Below, in pieces: positions 44,351 through 51,929 of a DNA stretch of 51,929 bases. The notes under the pieces were generated by a model. The model saw only the letters and a list, made by a program, of their open reading frames with translations. It was not told the origin of the DNA and did no database searches. The first letter of the stretch is position 1. Each line of letters opens with the position of its first letter. A program made the translations under genes and the position numbers. The stretch is from the NCBI RefSeq assembly GCF_009765775.1, contig NZ_LMUU01000027.1:1-51929 (forward strand), written 5' to 3'. This DNA comes from Beijerinckia sp. L45 (GTDB lineage: Bacteria > Pseudomonadota > Alphaproteobacteria > Rhizobiales > Beijerinckiaceae).

Positions 44351-44998
44351 CTATCTCAGTCCAAGATCCGAGATCGCACGCAGAGCCATAGCGTTCAATC
44401 CGCGCTGCATGAAGTCCCGATAGTCTTCGCCGACATAGGATCGGATCATCCATCCATCCGGCGGCTGAACCTTCGGTTCGAAATCGGTGATCCACGTGAC
44501 CCGTGTTCCGGTCGGCGTTTCGGACAGCGCGAAATTTTCGACCGCGTAGGCGATGTAGCGTCCGGTCTTGTTCTCGAGATCCCACATCTCGACGCGCATG
44601 TTCCGTGGTCCCTTGTCGAGGATCTGTTCGAGCACGCTGGCACCGTCGACGAAGATCAGTTTTCGCCGATCACCCGGATCGCGCCAAACGCCCATCGGCG
44701 GCTCCGACCGGACCACGCCGGGCACGGTTGCGGTGCTTTTCAGAAAGGAGCCAAGCTCCGGCGCGCCGGTCCGATCGAACCAGCGCGCGAATGCGGCGAG
44801 AGGTATTGGCACGTCCACCAACGCACTGGCCGTTTCATAACGAGGACTCGCGTTCAGTAATGGCGGCGTGATCGCGGCTTGCTGGCCGTCCGGCGCAATC
44901 GTTGGCACGATTTCGCTGCAGCCGGAGAATGCGAGTACAAGAGCGGCAGGAAGCAGGACCCAAATGGCATCGAGCACAATGCGGCGGGAGCCTTTCAC
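44351..44998 (-). CDS. SRPBCC-domain lipoprotein
   Basis: This is a 215-residue protein with a lipoprotein signal (IWVLLPAALVLAFSGC). The mature part is a START/Bet v1-like domain: DVPIPLAAFARWFDR (helix-grip start), VWRDPGDRRKLIFVDGASVLEQIL, VTWITDFEPK and a long C-terminal helix VGEDYRDFMQRGLNAMALRAI. Such domains bind hydrophobic ligands. Its start codon overlaps the SDR stop (ATGA), so the two are co-translated. The envelope location of an SRPBCC protein is uncommon. Confidence 0.75.
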   Translation of the reverse strand: MKGSRRIVLDAIWVLLPAALVLAFSGCSEIVPTIAPDGQQAAITPPLLNASPRYETASALVDVPIPLAAFARWFDRTGAPELGSFLKSTATVPGVVRSEPPMGVWRDPGDRRKLIFVDGASVLEQILDKGPRNMRVEMWDLENKTGRYIAYAVENFALSETPTGTRVTWITDFEPKVQPPDGWMIRSYVGEDYRDFMQRGLNAMALRAISDLGLR

Positions 44999-45783
44999 CT
45001 TGCCGCCCTCAGGGTCGGCTGCGGGTCCTGCTTCCCGACCTTCGCCAATTGTTTGAACATGAACTGTGGGGCGACACGGCTCATGATTTTTAAGACGTTG
45101 CTAAGGCCGGGACGGATCTCGATCTTGCCCGCCTCGATGCCGGCGATGGCGGCCTTGACGAGGACCGTGACGTCCATCCCCTTCTGCCCTTTCATCTCTT
45201 CGGCGAACTCGCCTCTGAACAACGGCGTCTCGACCCCGGGCGGGGCCAGTTCCACGACTGTCACACCGGTGCCCTCAAGCTGCACGCGCAGGCACTGTGT
45301 GAAACTATGGAGCGCGGCCTTGGTGGCGCAGTAGACCGGCGACATGGCCATCGGAATGAAGGCCAGGCCCGAGGAGACGTTGACGATGAGCGCGCCTTCG
45401 CGGGCCTTCAGGTGCGGCAAGAACTGTTGGACCATCCTGACGGGCCCGCTGAGGTTGACCTCGATCTCACGCGTTACATCGTTCAGATCGCGCGCGCCGT
45501 TGATGTTCAGGTTGCGCATGATCCCGGCGTTGTTGATGAGGACATCAAGGTCGGGAAAGTGCTCGATGACGCTGGCATAGAGCTTGGCGATGGCGTTCGG
45601 GTCGCTGGCGTCGCTCTGGAAAGCCTGCAGCCCCGGCAGCTTTCGCTGGGCCGTCTCCAGCTTCGCGATATCCCGTCCGGTGACGATCACCGTGTTCCCG
45701 CGCTGCAGGAGCTGGTCTGCCAGCTCCATGCCGATGCCGCTGGTGCCTCCGGTGATGAGGATCGTCTTCTTGATGAGTTTCAT
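44995..45783 (-). CDS. Short-chain dehydrogenase/reductase (DltE-like)
   Basis: This is a protein of about 262 residues from ATG 45783; the frame is open to 45870, but MKLIKKTILITGG starts the Rossmann fold properly. Motifs are TGGTSGIG (NAD(P) binding), NNAG, NVSSG with catalytic Ser, and YCATK with Tyr and Lys of the active site. The layout matches the DltE/COG3967 group of oxidoreductases. It is divergent from an HxlR regulator 113 bases away, with an inverted repeat between them, and probably is its target. The substrate is unknown. Confidence 0.9.
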   Translation of the reverse strand: MKLIKKTILITGGTSGIGMELADQLLQRGNTVIVTGRDIAKLETAQRKLPGLQAFQSDASDPNAIAKLYASVIEHFPDLDVLINNAGIMRNLNINGARDLNDVTREIEVNLSGPVRMVQQFLPHLKAREGALIVNVSSGLAFIPMAMSPVYCATKAALHSFTQCLRVQLEGTGVTVVELAPPGVETPLFRGEFAEEMKGQKGMDVTVLVKAAIAGIEAGKIEIRPGLSNVLKIMSRVAPQFMFKQLAKVGKQDPQPTLRAAR

Positions 45784-45826
45784 GACTTGGACCTGCTTTG
45801 CGTTGATCTGCGCGAAGCTAAGGGTC

Positions 45827-45884
45827 ATACTCTCCATTGGGAAGAAGGCACCGCAAAGTGCTATACGCACCTGAAAGAGAGTAT
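45827..45884. promoter_or_regulatory. Inverted-repeat half-sites between SDR and HxlR genes
   Basis: ATACTCTC at 45827-45834 and GAGAGTAT at 45877-45884 are perfect reverse complements, centred in the divergent promoter region, with the right copy a few bases before the HxlR ribosome site. Widely spaced half-sites could bind two HxlR dimers and bend or block both promoters. Palindromic binding is established for HxlR/MarR-like proteins, but this site is only inferred. Confidence 0.5.
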
Positions 45885-45896
45885 AGGATTTCCGAC

Positions 45897-46319
45897 ATGA
45901 CGAGCTTCACGCCGGAGCAGATCGCCAAGGCCAAAGCCTACGCGAAGATGACCCCGCCGACGGACATGGACCCGCGCATCGAGACGTTGGTCACCGAACT
46001 GATCGGCCGGGTCGCCGACAAGTGGACCATGCTCATCCTCGAGGTGCTGGCCGACAAGGGGGAGCTGCGGTTCACCCGTCTCAGCGAGATGGTGGATGGC
46101 ATCAGCCAGAAGATGTTGACGCAAACGCTCCGGCAGATGGAACGCGACGGGCTTCTGGTCAGAACCGTGCACCCGGTCGTGCCGCCGAAGGTCGAGTACA
46201 GGCTGACCGACTTGGGCTTCACGCTCGGCGCCGCGTTCTGCGGGGTCTGGGTTTGGGCGGCCGAAAACCTGACGCAGGTCGAAGACGCGCGCCGCGCCTT
46301 CGATGGCAGGCTGCGCTGA
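45897..46319 (+). CDS. HxlR-family transcriptional regulator
   Basis: This is a protein of about 140 residues from ATG 45897, after AGGA. It is a winged helix-turn-helix of HxlR/YodB type: ELIGRVADKWTMLILEVLADKGELRFTRLSEMVDGISQKMLTQTLRQMERDGLLVRTVHPVVPPKVEYRLTDLG. No Cys is present in the DNA-binding part apart from AAFCGVW near the end, so redox sensing by an N-terminal Cys as in YodB is not evident. It presumably regulates the divergent SDR-SRPBCC-membrane operon and itself. Confidence 0.92.
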   Translation: MTSFTPEQIAKAKAYAKMTPPTDMDPRIETLVTELIGRVADKWTMLILEVLADKGELRFTRLSEMVDGISQKMLTQTLRQMERDGLLVRTVHPVVPPKVEYRLTDLGFTLGAAFCGVWVWAAENLTQVEDARRAFDGRLR

Positions 46320-46345
46320 TTGGGGACACCGGCGGCTTCGCGCGA

Positions 46346-47272
46346 TCATCGGGACTTCGTTGCCGCGTTGCCGGCGAAGCGTTTTGGCGAACACCCCACG
46401 GCGCGCGTGAAAGCCGTACTGAACGCGCTTGGGGACTTGAAGCCGATGGCGTAGGCGATCTCGCCGCTGCTGCGCTCTCCGCAGCGCAGCGCATCCTTGG
46501 CGAGCGCCATCCGCCAATGCAGCAGATAATCGATCGGCGCGGTGCCCACGATCGTGCGGAATCGCGTGGCGAAGGTGGACCGGGAGACGCCGCATAGTTT
46601 TGCCAATTCACCGACGGTCCAGTCGTGCGCCACGTCCCGATGCATCGCGGCCAGCGCGCATGCCGTGACGGGATCGTTGAGACCGGCGAGCAGTCCGGTT
46701 GTCGCCTCGTCTGCCTGCGAGCGCTTGGTCCTGAGAATTTCCACCAGGATCAGCTCGACCAGCCTCACGATGATGAAAGCGCTGGCGGGGCCGGGCTCCC
46801 GCGCCTCCATCTCGTTCATCGTCAAAAGCGCGCGTACGCGGCCCAAGGACGTGTCGCAAGCGGCGAGATGGACGAGCGGCGGAAGTAGCCCGGACAGCAA
46901 GTCTTCGTTTGCCGTATCGAAGGCGAACTTTCCCGCGTGCAGCGTAACTGGTCGATCGCCGCCCGCCCCGAGCGTAAGCCGGACGTTCCCGGTCGTAGCG
47001 ACAGCAGTCTCGCTATCGATGGGCTCGATCGACACGTCCGAGGTCAGCGTGAACGGCGTTACCGTGCGGATCAGGACGAAATCGCCTTGGCAGATCTGCA
47101 AGGGCGCGCAGTGCGGCCGCGTCAACCGGCACTCGCCGCGCTCGATCCAGCAGAACAGGAGATCGTCCCGCTTCCGGAACGACACTGCCCACGCGCCGGA
47201 GGCGTCGAGACCGCCTCCAAACAAGGCCGCTCGCGGTCGAAGCAACCGGATGAGATCGATAAGAGGATCCAT
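46346..47272 (-). CDS. AraC-family regulator with cupin domain
   Basis: This is a protein of about 308 residues from ATG 47272 (the frame is open to 47335). The N-terminal AraC-binding cupin_6 domain contains SFRKRDDLLFCWIERGECRL and CQGDFVLI. The C-terminal double HTH is VGELAKLCGVSRSTFATRFRTIVGTAPIDYLLHWRMALAKDALR and SGEIAYAIGFKSPSAFSTAFTRAVGCSPKRF. It is divergent from the SnoaL-like gene at 47424, which is the likely target. Confidence 0.92.
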   Translation of the reverse strand: MDPLIDLIRLLRPRAALFGGGLDASGAWAVSFRKRDDLLFCWIERGECRLTRPHCAPLQICQGDFVLIRTVTPFTLTSDVSIEPIDSETAVATTGNVRLTLGAGGDRPVTLHAGKFAFDTANEDLLSGLLPPLVHLAACDTSLGRVRALLTMNEMEAREPGPASAFIIVRLVELILVEILRTKRSQADEATTGLLAGLNDPVTACALAAMHRDVAHDWTVGELAKLCGVSRSTFATRFRTIVGTAPIDYLLHWRMALAKDALRCGERSSGEIAYAIGFKSPSAFSTAFTRAVGCSPKRFAGNAATKSR

Positions 47273-47423
47273 CAGATTTGGACGATACGTAAATAACATA
47301 GGAGCATCAATTATCGACCCTATGATCTGAGCCATCTACCTTCGAAGTCATGGAGCGTCAATCCGATGCTCCGCGACAGCTCACAGCTCGCTGCGAGCAA
47401 CCCGAGCTCACGAAGGATCGACC

Positions 47424-47774
47424 ATGGATGACGACACGCTCAAGCGGCGATGGACCGCCTATTTCGCCGCCTACGCCACCGTCGACAAGGATGAGCGCCA
47501 GCGCCTCCTCGAAGAGAGCGTTTCCGAGGATGTCGTCTTCACGAACCCGGGCGGAGAAGGAAGAAGCCGCTCGGGCCTGAACGCCCACATCGAAGGGTTC
47601 CAGAAAAGCATGCCGGGCGTGTCCTTCAGCACCGACAAGATCCATGTCCATCATGGCGAGCTTCTGGCGGTATGGACGATGTACAAGCCGGACGGCACCA
47701 AGGCCGCTACCGGCTATAACTTCGTCCGTCCCGATAGGGACGGCTTGTTCGGCTACATGGCGGGTTTCTTTTAA
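47424..47774 (+). CDS. SnoaL/NTF2-like protein, 116 aa
   Basis: This is a compact cone-fold protein: TLKRRWTAYFAAYATVDKDERQRLLEESVSEDVVFTNPGGEG, then HIEGFQKSMPGVSFSTDKI and GELLAVWTMYKPDGTKAATGYNFV. ATG 47424 is preceded by AAGGA. NTF2-like proteins of this type are small isomerases, hydratases or ligand binders; no catalytic set could be fixed. It is divergent from an AraC regulator (start 47272) and presumably controlled by it. Confidence 0.85.
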   Translation: MDDDTLKRRWTAYFAAYATVDKDERQRLLEESVSEDVVFTNPGGEGRSRSGLNAHIEGFQKSMPGVSFSTDKIHVHHGELLAVWTMYKPDGTKAATGYNFVRPDRDGLFGYMAGFF

Positions 47775-47826
47775 TCGCCTCGAAGTCTCGCCATCAGCGC
47801 GCCCAGCCCAAGGGCCGGGTTTGTCT

Positions 47827-48678
47827 CTATGGTCCCGCAAACGATCCCTGTTCGCAGGCGGCCTGTTCGATGAAGGCGGCAATCTCCTTCGGGTGCGATA
47901 CCGGCGACGCGTGGCTCGACGGGATCGTTATTGTTGTCGCCTTTATTTTCTGCGCGAAGGCGGCCTCCGCTTCGGGCGGGATCATCAGGTCGTTGGCATG
48001 AACGACATAGTAGGTCGGCTTTGTGCGCCAGGCCGCGACGGACGCCGTGTCCATGACGGCTTTAACGCTGAGCGGCATTTGCGTCTTGGCCATGGCTTCC
48101 GCCTCGGCGACCGAAACGTCGCCGGCAAAGACGCGCGGAAACGCGGTCTGATTCACGGACACAGCCTTCGCGCTTGCGAGGAGCGCTTTCAATTTGGCCT
48201 GGGCCACGACGTCCGATTCCGGAGCCGGAACATCCGCTACGCCCGGCGCTGTCGGGTCCACCAGGACTTTCAAGCCTTCCGTCGGAGGAATCCCGTCGAT
48301 CAGGGCGCCGACGCTTTCGCCTTTATCCAGCGCGAAGGCGCCGACGTAGACGAGGGCTTTGACTTTCGGATCGTCACCGGCCTCGCCGATGACGACGCCG
48401 CCCCACGAATGGCCGACGAGGACGGTCGGCCCATCCTGTGCGGCAAGCACCTTGCGCGTCGCGGCGACATCGGCGCCGAGAGAGGTCAGCGGGTTGTGGA
48501 CCGCGGTGACGTTGAAGCCCCTCTTGCGCAGCAGGGCCGCGACCTTGTCCCAGCTTGAGGCGTCCACGAAGGCGCCGTGAACGAGCACGACGTTCCGGAT
48601 GGTTTTGGCGGACACGGCGATGGGGGTGGAAACGACCAAAGCCGAGGTGAGGCCCAGGAGGGCATATAATCTCTTCAT
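47827..48678 (-). CDS. Exported alpha/beta hydrolase
   Basis: This is a protein of about 283 residues from ATG 48678, with signal peptide (LYALLGLTSALVVSTPIAVSA-KT). The fold starts VVLVHGAFVDASSW (oxyanion HG), has the nucleophile Ser91 in GHSWGG, and near the C-terminus YYVVHANDLMIPPE (acid) and SSHASPVSHP (His). The layout is like the salicylate/pyrethroid-esterase-type EstC/MES group of small hydrolases. It is divergent from the AraC regulator at 48832. The substrate is unknown. Confidence 0.88.
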   Translation of the reverse strand: MKRLYALLGLTSALVVSTPIAVSAKTIRNVVLVHGAFVDASSWDKVAALLRKRGFNVTAVHNPLTSLGADVAATRKVLAAQDGPTVLVGHSWGGVVIGEAGDDPKVKALVYVGAFALDKGESVGALIDGIPPTEGLKVLVDPTAPGVADVPAPESDVVAQAKLKALLASAKAVSVNQTAFPRVFAGDVSVAEAEAMAKTQMPLSVKAVMDTASVAAWRTKPTYYVVHANDLMIPPEAEAAFAQKIKATTITIPSSHASPVSHPKEIAAFIEQAACEQGSFAGP

Positions 48679-48831
48679 GTTCGTAGCCTCTGCGGTTGCG
48701 TGACGAGGACGATCGGCAAAGATTGTTACCGAGCACCTCGCACTACGGGTTAGTGGTTGATAAGCGTTCGACTCGTGCTTTATGGTTCGCGTCGTTGACG
48801 TTCTATGTGTAGCCGTCGGAGAAATGGAGCC

Positions 48832-49734
48832 ATGGCGGAACGGCTGGAAAACTTGTCGATTCATCCGGAAACGCCTGGATCGGGTTCCGCGAACAGCGAT
48901 CTGCTGTCTCATGTTCTGTCGCAAATCCGTTTGACCGGTGATGGGATCGTTCCGATGACGGTTGCGAGCGGCGTGGCGCTGCCGCTAGTGGCTGACGCGG
49001 GACATATCTGCCTGGTGACGGAGGGCGCTGTTCGCGTTGAAGGCGACGAGGGCCTGCCAGTGGTCGTCGCGGCGGGCGACCTTCTTCTGCTCCCGCACAG
49101 CGACGGCGGCATCCGCCTGCTGGCGGTCGAGGCTTCCGCAACGGCAGTGCTCTGCCGCTTCCGCTTCGATCCCACCAGTCTGCGCGGCATGGTCGCGGGT
49201 CTGCCGCCCTACATCCATGTTGGCAGGGCGGAGGGGGCGAGCTGGCTCGACGGTTTCTTACACTTCATGATGATCGAGGCCAGCGACGTCCAGCCGGGCG
49301 CAGGCTTAATGATTTCGCGGCTGATCGACTTGGCCGTGATCCGCACGCTACGCACCTGGATCCAGCGCGGACAGAGCTCGGGCTGGCTCGGTGGCCTGTC
49401 TGACGAGCGCATCGCGCGCACGCTCCGGGCCATCCACGAAGCGCCCGGGCAACGATGGAGCATCGAAGCCCTGGCCGGCATCGCCGGCATGTCGCGCTCG
49501 AGCTTCTGCGAACGTTTCGCCGCACTCGTCGGGCGTTCGCCGTTGCGCTACCAGAACGAATGGCGTCTCACCTTGGCGCGCGACCTCCTAACGCAGCGAC
49601 AGGCGCGCATCGGCAAGATAGGGCTGCGTGTCGGCTATGAATCCGAAGCCGCATTCAGCCGTGCCTATAAAGCCTTCTTCGGCCATTCCCCGCGCGGGGA
49701 ATACAAGGACCAGGGCCGCTCCGAACCGATCTGA
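48832..49734 (+). CDS. AraC-family regulator with cupin domain
   Basis: This is a protein of about 300 residues from ATG 48832 (CGGAGA eight bases upstream; the frame is open from 48805). The cupin part (ICLVTEGAVRVEGDEGLPVVVAAGDLLLLPHSDG) precedes the double HTH IEALAGIAGMSRSSFCERFAALVGRSPLRYQNEWRLTLARDLL and GKIGLRVGYESEAAFSRAYKAFFGHSPRG. It shares domain architecture with the 46346 regulator but is diverged. It is divergent from the hydrolase gene, 153 bases apart, and probably controls it. Confidence 0.92.
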   Translation: MAERLENLSIHPETPGSGSANSDLLSHVLSQIRLTGDGIVPMTVASGVALPLVADAGHICLVTEGAVRVEGDEGLPVVVAAGDLLLLPHSDGGIRLLAVEASATAVLCRFRFDPTSLRGMVAGLPPYIHVGRAEGASWLDGFLHFMMIEASDVQPGAGLMISRLIDLAVIRTLRTWIQRGQSSGWLGGLSDERIARTLRAIHEAPGQRWSIEALAGIAGMSRSSFCERFAALVGRSPLRYQNEWRLTLARDLLTQRQARIGKIGLRVGYESEAAFSRAYKAFFGHSPRGEYKDQGRSEPI

Positions 49735-49970
49735 GCGCTGTGACAGCACCTTCCACGTCGACAGTGCGGCATGGTCCTCACGATGCGCCCTGCCGTTCGT
49801 GAATTGAGCCACGACACGACGACAATCCTACAAGCCGATCGTTGTCCCAGACCAGATCGTCCGAATCATCAGGCGGCAGGCGACGCTGACACGCGCCATG
49901 GCCCATGCCGCAGAATTCGGCCACCAAGCTGAAGAAGCAGTTCGATGTCGCGGCCATTCAAACGATACCG

Positions 49971-51125
49971 TCACAGGTCGGCGGCCCATTCGCGTAGGTC
50001 CGCCACGAAGAGATCCGGCGCCTCCATCGCAGCGAAGTGACCGCCGCGCGGCATCTCACGCCAACGCATGACGTCGTAGCCGCGCTCCACCCATTCGCGC
50101 GGAGGAGTGGGCGAGCGCGGATCCGGATAGGCCGCATAGGCCGTCGGCACTTCGACGCGTCGGCCCCTCGGCATGCGCCGGACATTCTCGGCGGCCGCTC
50201 CGGCGTAGTACCAAGTCGCCGTCGCGAACGAATCCGTCAACAGGTAGAGCATCGCGTTGGTGAGCAGCACATCCTTCGGGAAGACGTCGGCAAAGGGCCG
50301 ATCGCGGAGATCCGCCCAGTCGTGGAAGCGTTCGACAAGCCAGGCCAGCTGCGCGACAGGGTTGTCCGCCATGGCGTAACCGAGCGAAAGCGGCCGGGTG
50401 CCATGCAGCGCCGAGTAGGCACCGAGACGACGCTGGGCCTCGTCGAAGTCCGCTTTCCAGGCCCGCTCCACGGCGCTTTCCGGCTCGCCGTCCGGCTGTA
50501 CGAGCAGGTAATTGAGATGGATCCCGCGCACCGCCTCCGCGTGGTCAAGCGCCAGCCACGCGCTGACGCCGGCGCCCCAGTCCCCACCCTGCGCCAGGTA
50601 GCGGTCGTAGCCGAGCGTCTCGCGCATCAGCCGGTCGAACAGCCGTGCCGTCGTTCGGGCCCCGATTGGCGCCTCCGGTTTGCCGGAAAAGCCGAAACCC
50701 GGCAGCGCCGGGATGACGAGGTCGAAGGCCTCCTCGACCCGGCCACCGTGGCGTGAAGGATAGGCGAGCGGCCCGATGACCGACCAGAATTCGTAGACGG
50801 AGCCGGGCCAGCCGTGAGTGAGCAGCAGCGGGCGCCGCCCCTGCGCCTCGCCGACGACGTGAATGACGTGAAGGTCGAAACCGTCAACTGTCGCCATGCC
50901 CTGCAGGAAGCGGTTCAGCGTATCCGCAGCCGCCGCATGGTCGAAGCGGTCGAGCCAATAGGCGCGGAGTTCGTCGAGGACGTTTGGATCGCAGCCGTAG
51001 CGCCAACCCGCATCTTGCGGAATGCGGGGCCTCTGAAATTCGCGAACGCGACCGAGCGTCCGCTCGAGCGTGGCCTTGTCCCAGGCGACGGTAAAGGGGT
51101 GCAAGCCTGCCGGCGTAGTCGTCAT
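49971..51125 (-). CDS. Epoxide hydrolase (EPHX1-type)
   Basis: This is a protein of about 384 residues from ATG 51125, with AAGGA eight bases upstream (the frame is open to 51266). The N-terminal epoxide-hydrolase domain FTVAWDKATLERTLGRVREFQRPR...RYGCDPNVLDELRAYWLDRFD is followed by an alpha/beta fold: THGWPGSVYEFW (oxyanion HGWP), LPGFGFSGKP, nucleophile Asp182 in GGDWGAG, cap-domain Tyr residues and the catalytic His in RGGHFAAMEAPDLF. It hydrolyses epoxides to diols, probably cytoplasmic. The upstream region (51126-51373) has no gene. Confidence 0.9.
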   Translation of the reverse strand: MTTTPAGLHPFTVAWDKATLERTLGRVREFQRPRIPQDAGWRYGCDPNVLDELRAYWLDRFDHAAAADTLNRFLQGMATVDGFDLHVIHVVGEAQGRRPLLLTHGWPGSVYEFWSVIGPLAYPSRHGGRVEEAFDLVIPALPGFGFSGKPEAPIGARTTARLFDRLMRETLGYDRYLAQGGDWGAGVSAWLALDHAEAVRGIHLNYLLVQPDGEPESAVERAWKADFDEAQRRLGAYSALHGTRPLSLGYAMADNPVAQLAWLVERFHDWADLRDRPFADVFPKDVLLTNAMLYLLTDSFATATWYYAGAAAENVRRMPRGRRVEVPTAYAAYPDPRSPTPPREWVERGYDVMRWREMPRGGHFAAMEAPDLFVADLREWAADL

Positions 51126-51373
51126 TGGGGCAGTCCTTCTTCCATGGCTGACGTGCAACGCGGAATCGCCGTCTTGGGTTGGCGAAAGGGTGTAGCCTGT
51201 GGACAGCATCGCGAGGCTACGGGCCCGGCAGAGGCCGCAACAGGCAGAATGCGGCCTTTGACCCAAAAATGATCATCGGCGTCCGAGCGCGCGAGTTCGG
51301 AACGCGCATACGAACAAGATCGCCAAGTGCCCATAGCCTCGCCGCAGCCCCGATCGGATGCTAACGACGCCGG

Positions 51374-51628
51374 ATGTGCAACCTCTACTCCATCGCCGGC
51401 AGCCAGGAGGCCATGCGGAAGCTCTTCGCCGCCTCGCGCGACCTAACCGGCCACTTGCCGTCCATCCCGGACGATTTTCCCGGCGAGCATCGCCTATTGG
51501 GCTTCCTGATGACCCACGCGAAGGGAAACGTCGGACCTGTGCCTTCGAAATCTATGCCGGTGTTGCTGACCACGGACGCGCCTGCCCATTCGCAAGCCGC
51601 GGCACCGCCGCAGCGCGATCTGCTTTGA
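51374..51628 (+). pseudogene. SRAP (YedK/HMCES-like) gene remnant with internal deletion
   Basis: From ATG 51374 the product begins MCNLYSIAGSQEAMRKLF, the exact SRAP N-terminus including catalytic Cys2, and runs to LPSIPDDFPG. It then jumps to LLGFLMTHAKGNVGPVPSKSMPVLLTTDAPA, which matches the C-terminal SRAP segment (FLTTExN..V.PIHPKAMPVILTT). The middle of about 100 residues, with the NAR motif and the YE Glu, is missing, and the His before the MP is Pro. An in-frame internal deletion of an SRAP gene best explains it. Crosslinking activity is unlikely. A helicase frame overlaps its end. Confidence 0.75.
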
Positions 51629-51929
51629 CAGTTCTTGTCCCTCGATCGCATCAGCGCGCGGCGACGCGCGCGATCCTCGATGCTCGGGCAGCGGGCCAGC
51701 CAGGTTTCCTGCTCGGCGACATGACGGGGCTCGGCAAGACGCTGTCCGTCTGGGCCGCCTTGGCAGAGATGCCGGAGCAAGAGATCCTCATTGTTTGCCC
51801 AAGGGCGCCATCCCCCAGTGGCGGCGAACCATGGCCCTCGCCGGCCTGCCTGAAAAGGCTGTCACGCTGATCAACTATGAGCGGACCAAATCGCTCATGG
51901 CGCCCCCGGCCGCTACCAAGCGGCGCTCG
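51625..51929 (+). pseudogene. SNF2-type helicase N-terminus, frameshifted and partial
   Basis: The first frame begins near TTG 51625, overlapping the SRAP remnant, with LVPRSHQRAATRAILDARAAGQPGFLLGDMTGLGKTLSVWAALAEM, including Walker A (GLGKT), and EQEILIVCP. Immediately after, the homologous reading moves to another frame: KGAIPQWRRTMALAGLPEKAVTLINYERTKSL from 51801 to the window end. One base, probably an A in the run at 51799-51802, is missing relative to an intact gene. It is a sequencing error or a real frameshift. The protein is of the phage or mobile-element DEAD/SNF2 helicase kind and runs off the window. Confidence 0.72.

Noticed and set aside
49735-49970. Possible gene fragment between the AraC regulator and the epoxide hydrolase (a frame reading IVRIIRRQATLTRAMAHAAEF)
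   Set aside because: Short, no start or ribosome site, and no family recognised; not reported as a gene.
51790-51810. Programmed ribosomal frameshift in the helicase
   Set aside because: The site CCCAAGGG does not fit a standard -1 slippery heptamer and no downstream stem or pseudoknot was seen; a missing base is simpler.
1-51929. CRISPR arrays, tRNA, rRNA and intact insertion sequences
   Set aside because: No regularly spaced repeats, cloverleaf segments, rRNA stretches or transposase motifs were recognised on reading either strand; this is by eye and not a computed search.

Overview
The window is GC-rich DNA typical of an alphaproteobacterium. Porins of the type seen in Hyphomicrobiales, VirA/VirG-like two-component genes, a GntR-dipeptide ABC operon and a PQQ alcohol dehydrogenase cluster together suggest Hyphomicrobiales, perhaps a Beijerinckiaceae- or Methylobacterium-like organism. 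That placement is an inference from gene content. No rRNA, tRNA, CRISPR array or intact transposase was seen.

Layout. (1) 0.2-8.0 kb: a FadR-type GntR regulator followed by a tightly overlapping peptide ABC importer (two ATPases, binding protein, two permeases) and a cytoplasmic gamma-glutamyltransferase-family enzyme; together they look like a gamma-glutamyl peptide uptake and hydrolysis operon. (2) 8.2-13.7 kb: a degenerate SRAP (YedK/HMCES-like) protein, small proteins, a chemoreceptor, a small helix-turn-helix protein and a secreted pentapeptide-repeat protein. (3) 13.4-23.6 kb: cell-envelope genes. These are a DcaP-like porin, two paralogous porins in divergent orientation, a two-component pair arranged tail to tail, and several small exported proteins. 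Three of the small proteins share an undescribed C-terminal motif (C-x2-QF ... GM-x-RD-x2-G ... CF). (4) 24.1-32.4 kb: an alcohol oxidation module. An AcoR-like regulator lacking the GAFTGA loop is divergent from a PCuAC-like protein lacking copper ligands, an AldA-like aldehyde dehydrogenase, a PQQ alcohol dehydrogenase with the lanthanide-type extra Asp, a cytochrome c and an unknown exported protein. An outer-membrane protein gene lies beyond, in convergent orientation.

(5) 33.2-43.7 kb: an accessory, partly decayed region. A VirG-like regulator, a di-heme cytochrome c peroxidase and a VirA-like kinase overlap as one operon, but the kinase carries a deletion that removes the phosphoacceptor-histidine box and shifts the frame. 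A short chorismate mutase, a half-length glycosyltransferase, an O-methyltransferase, an AraC regulator, a second VirG-like gene interrupted by an amber codon (opposite orientation) and another methyltransferase follow. (6) 44-51.1 kb: sets of small catabolic or stress enzymes beside their own regulators: SDR/SRPBCC/membrane protein with HxlR, SnoaL-like protein with AraC, alpha/beta hydrolase with AraC, and an epoxide hydrolase. (7) 51.37 kb to the end: an SRAP gene with a large internal deletion, followed by a frameshifted SNF2-type helicase that runs off the window.

Best candidates for new biology are the small exported CF-motif family, the regulator and promoter logic of the PQQ-ADH cluster, and the peroxidase-linked VirA/VirG system with its apparent in situ decay.
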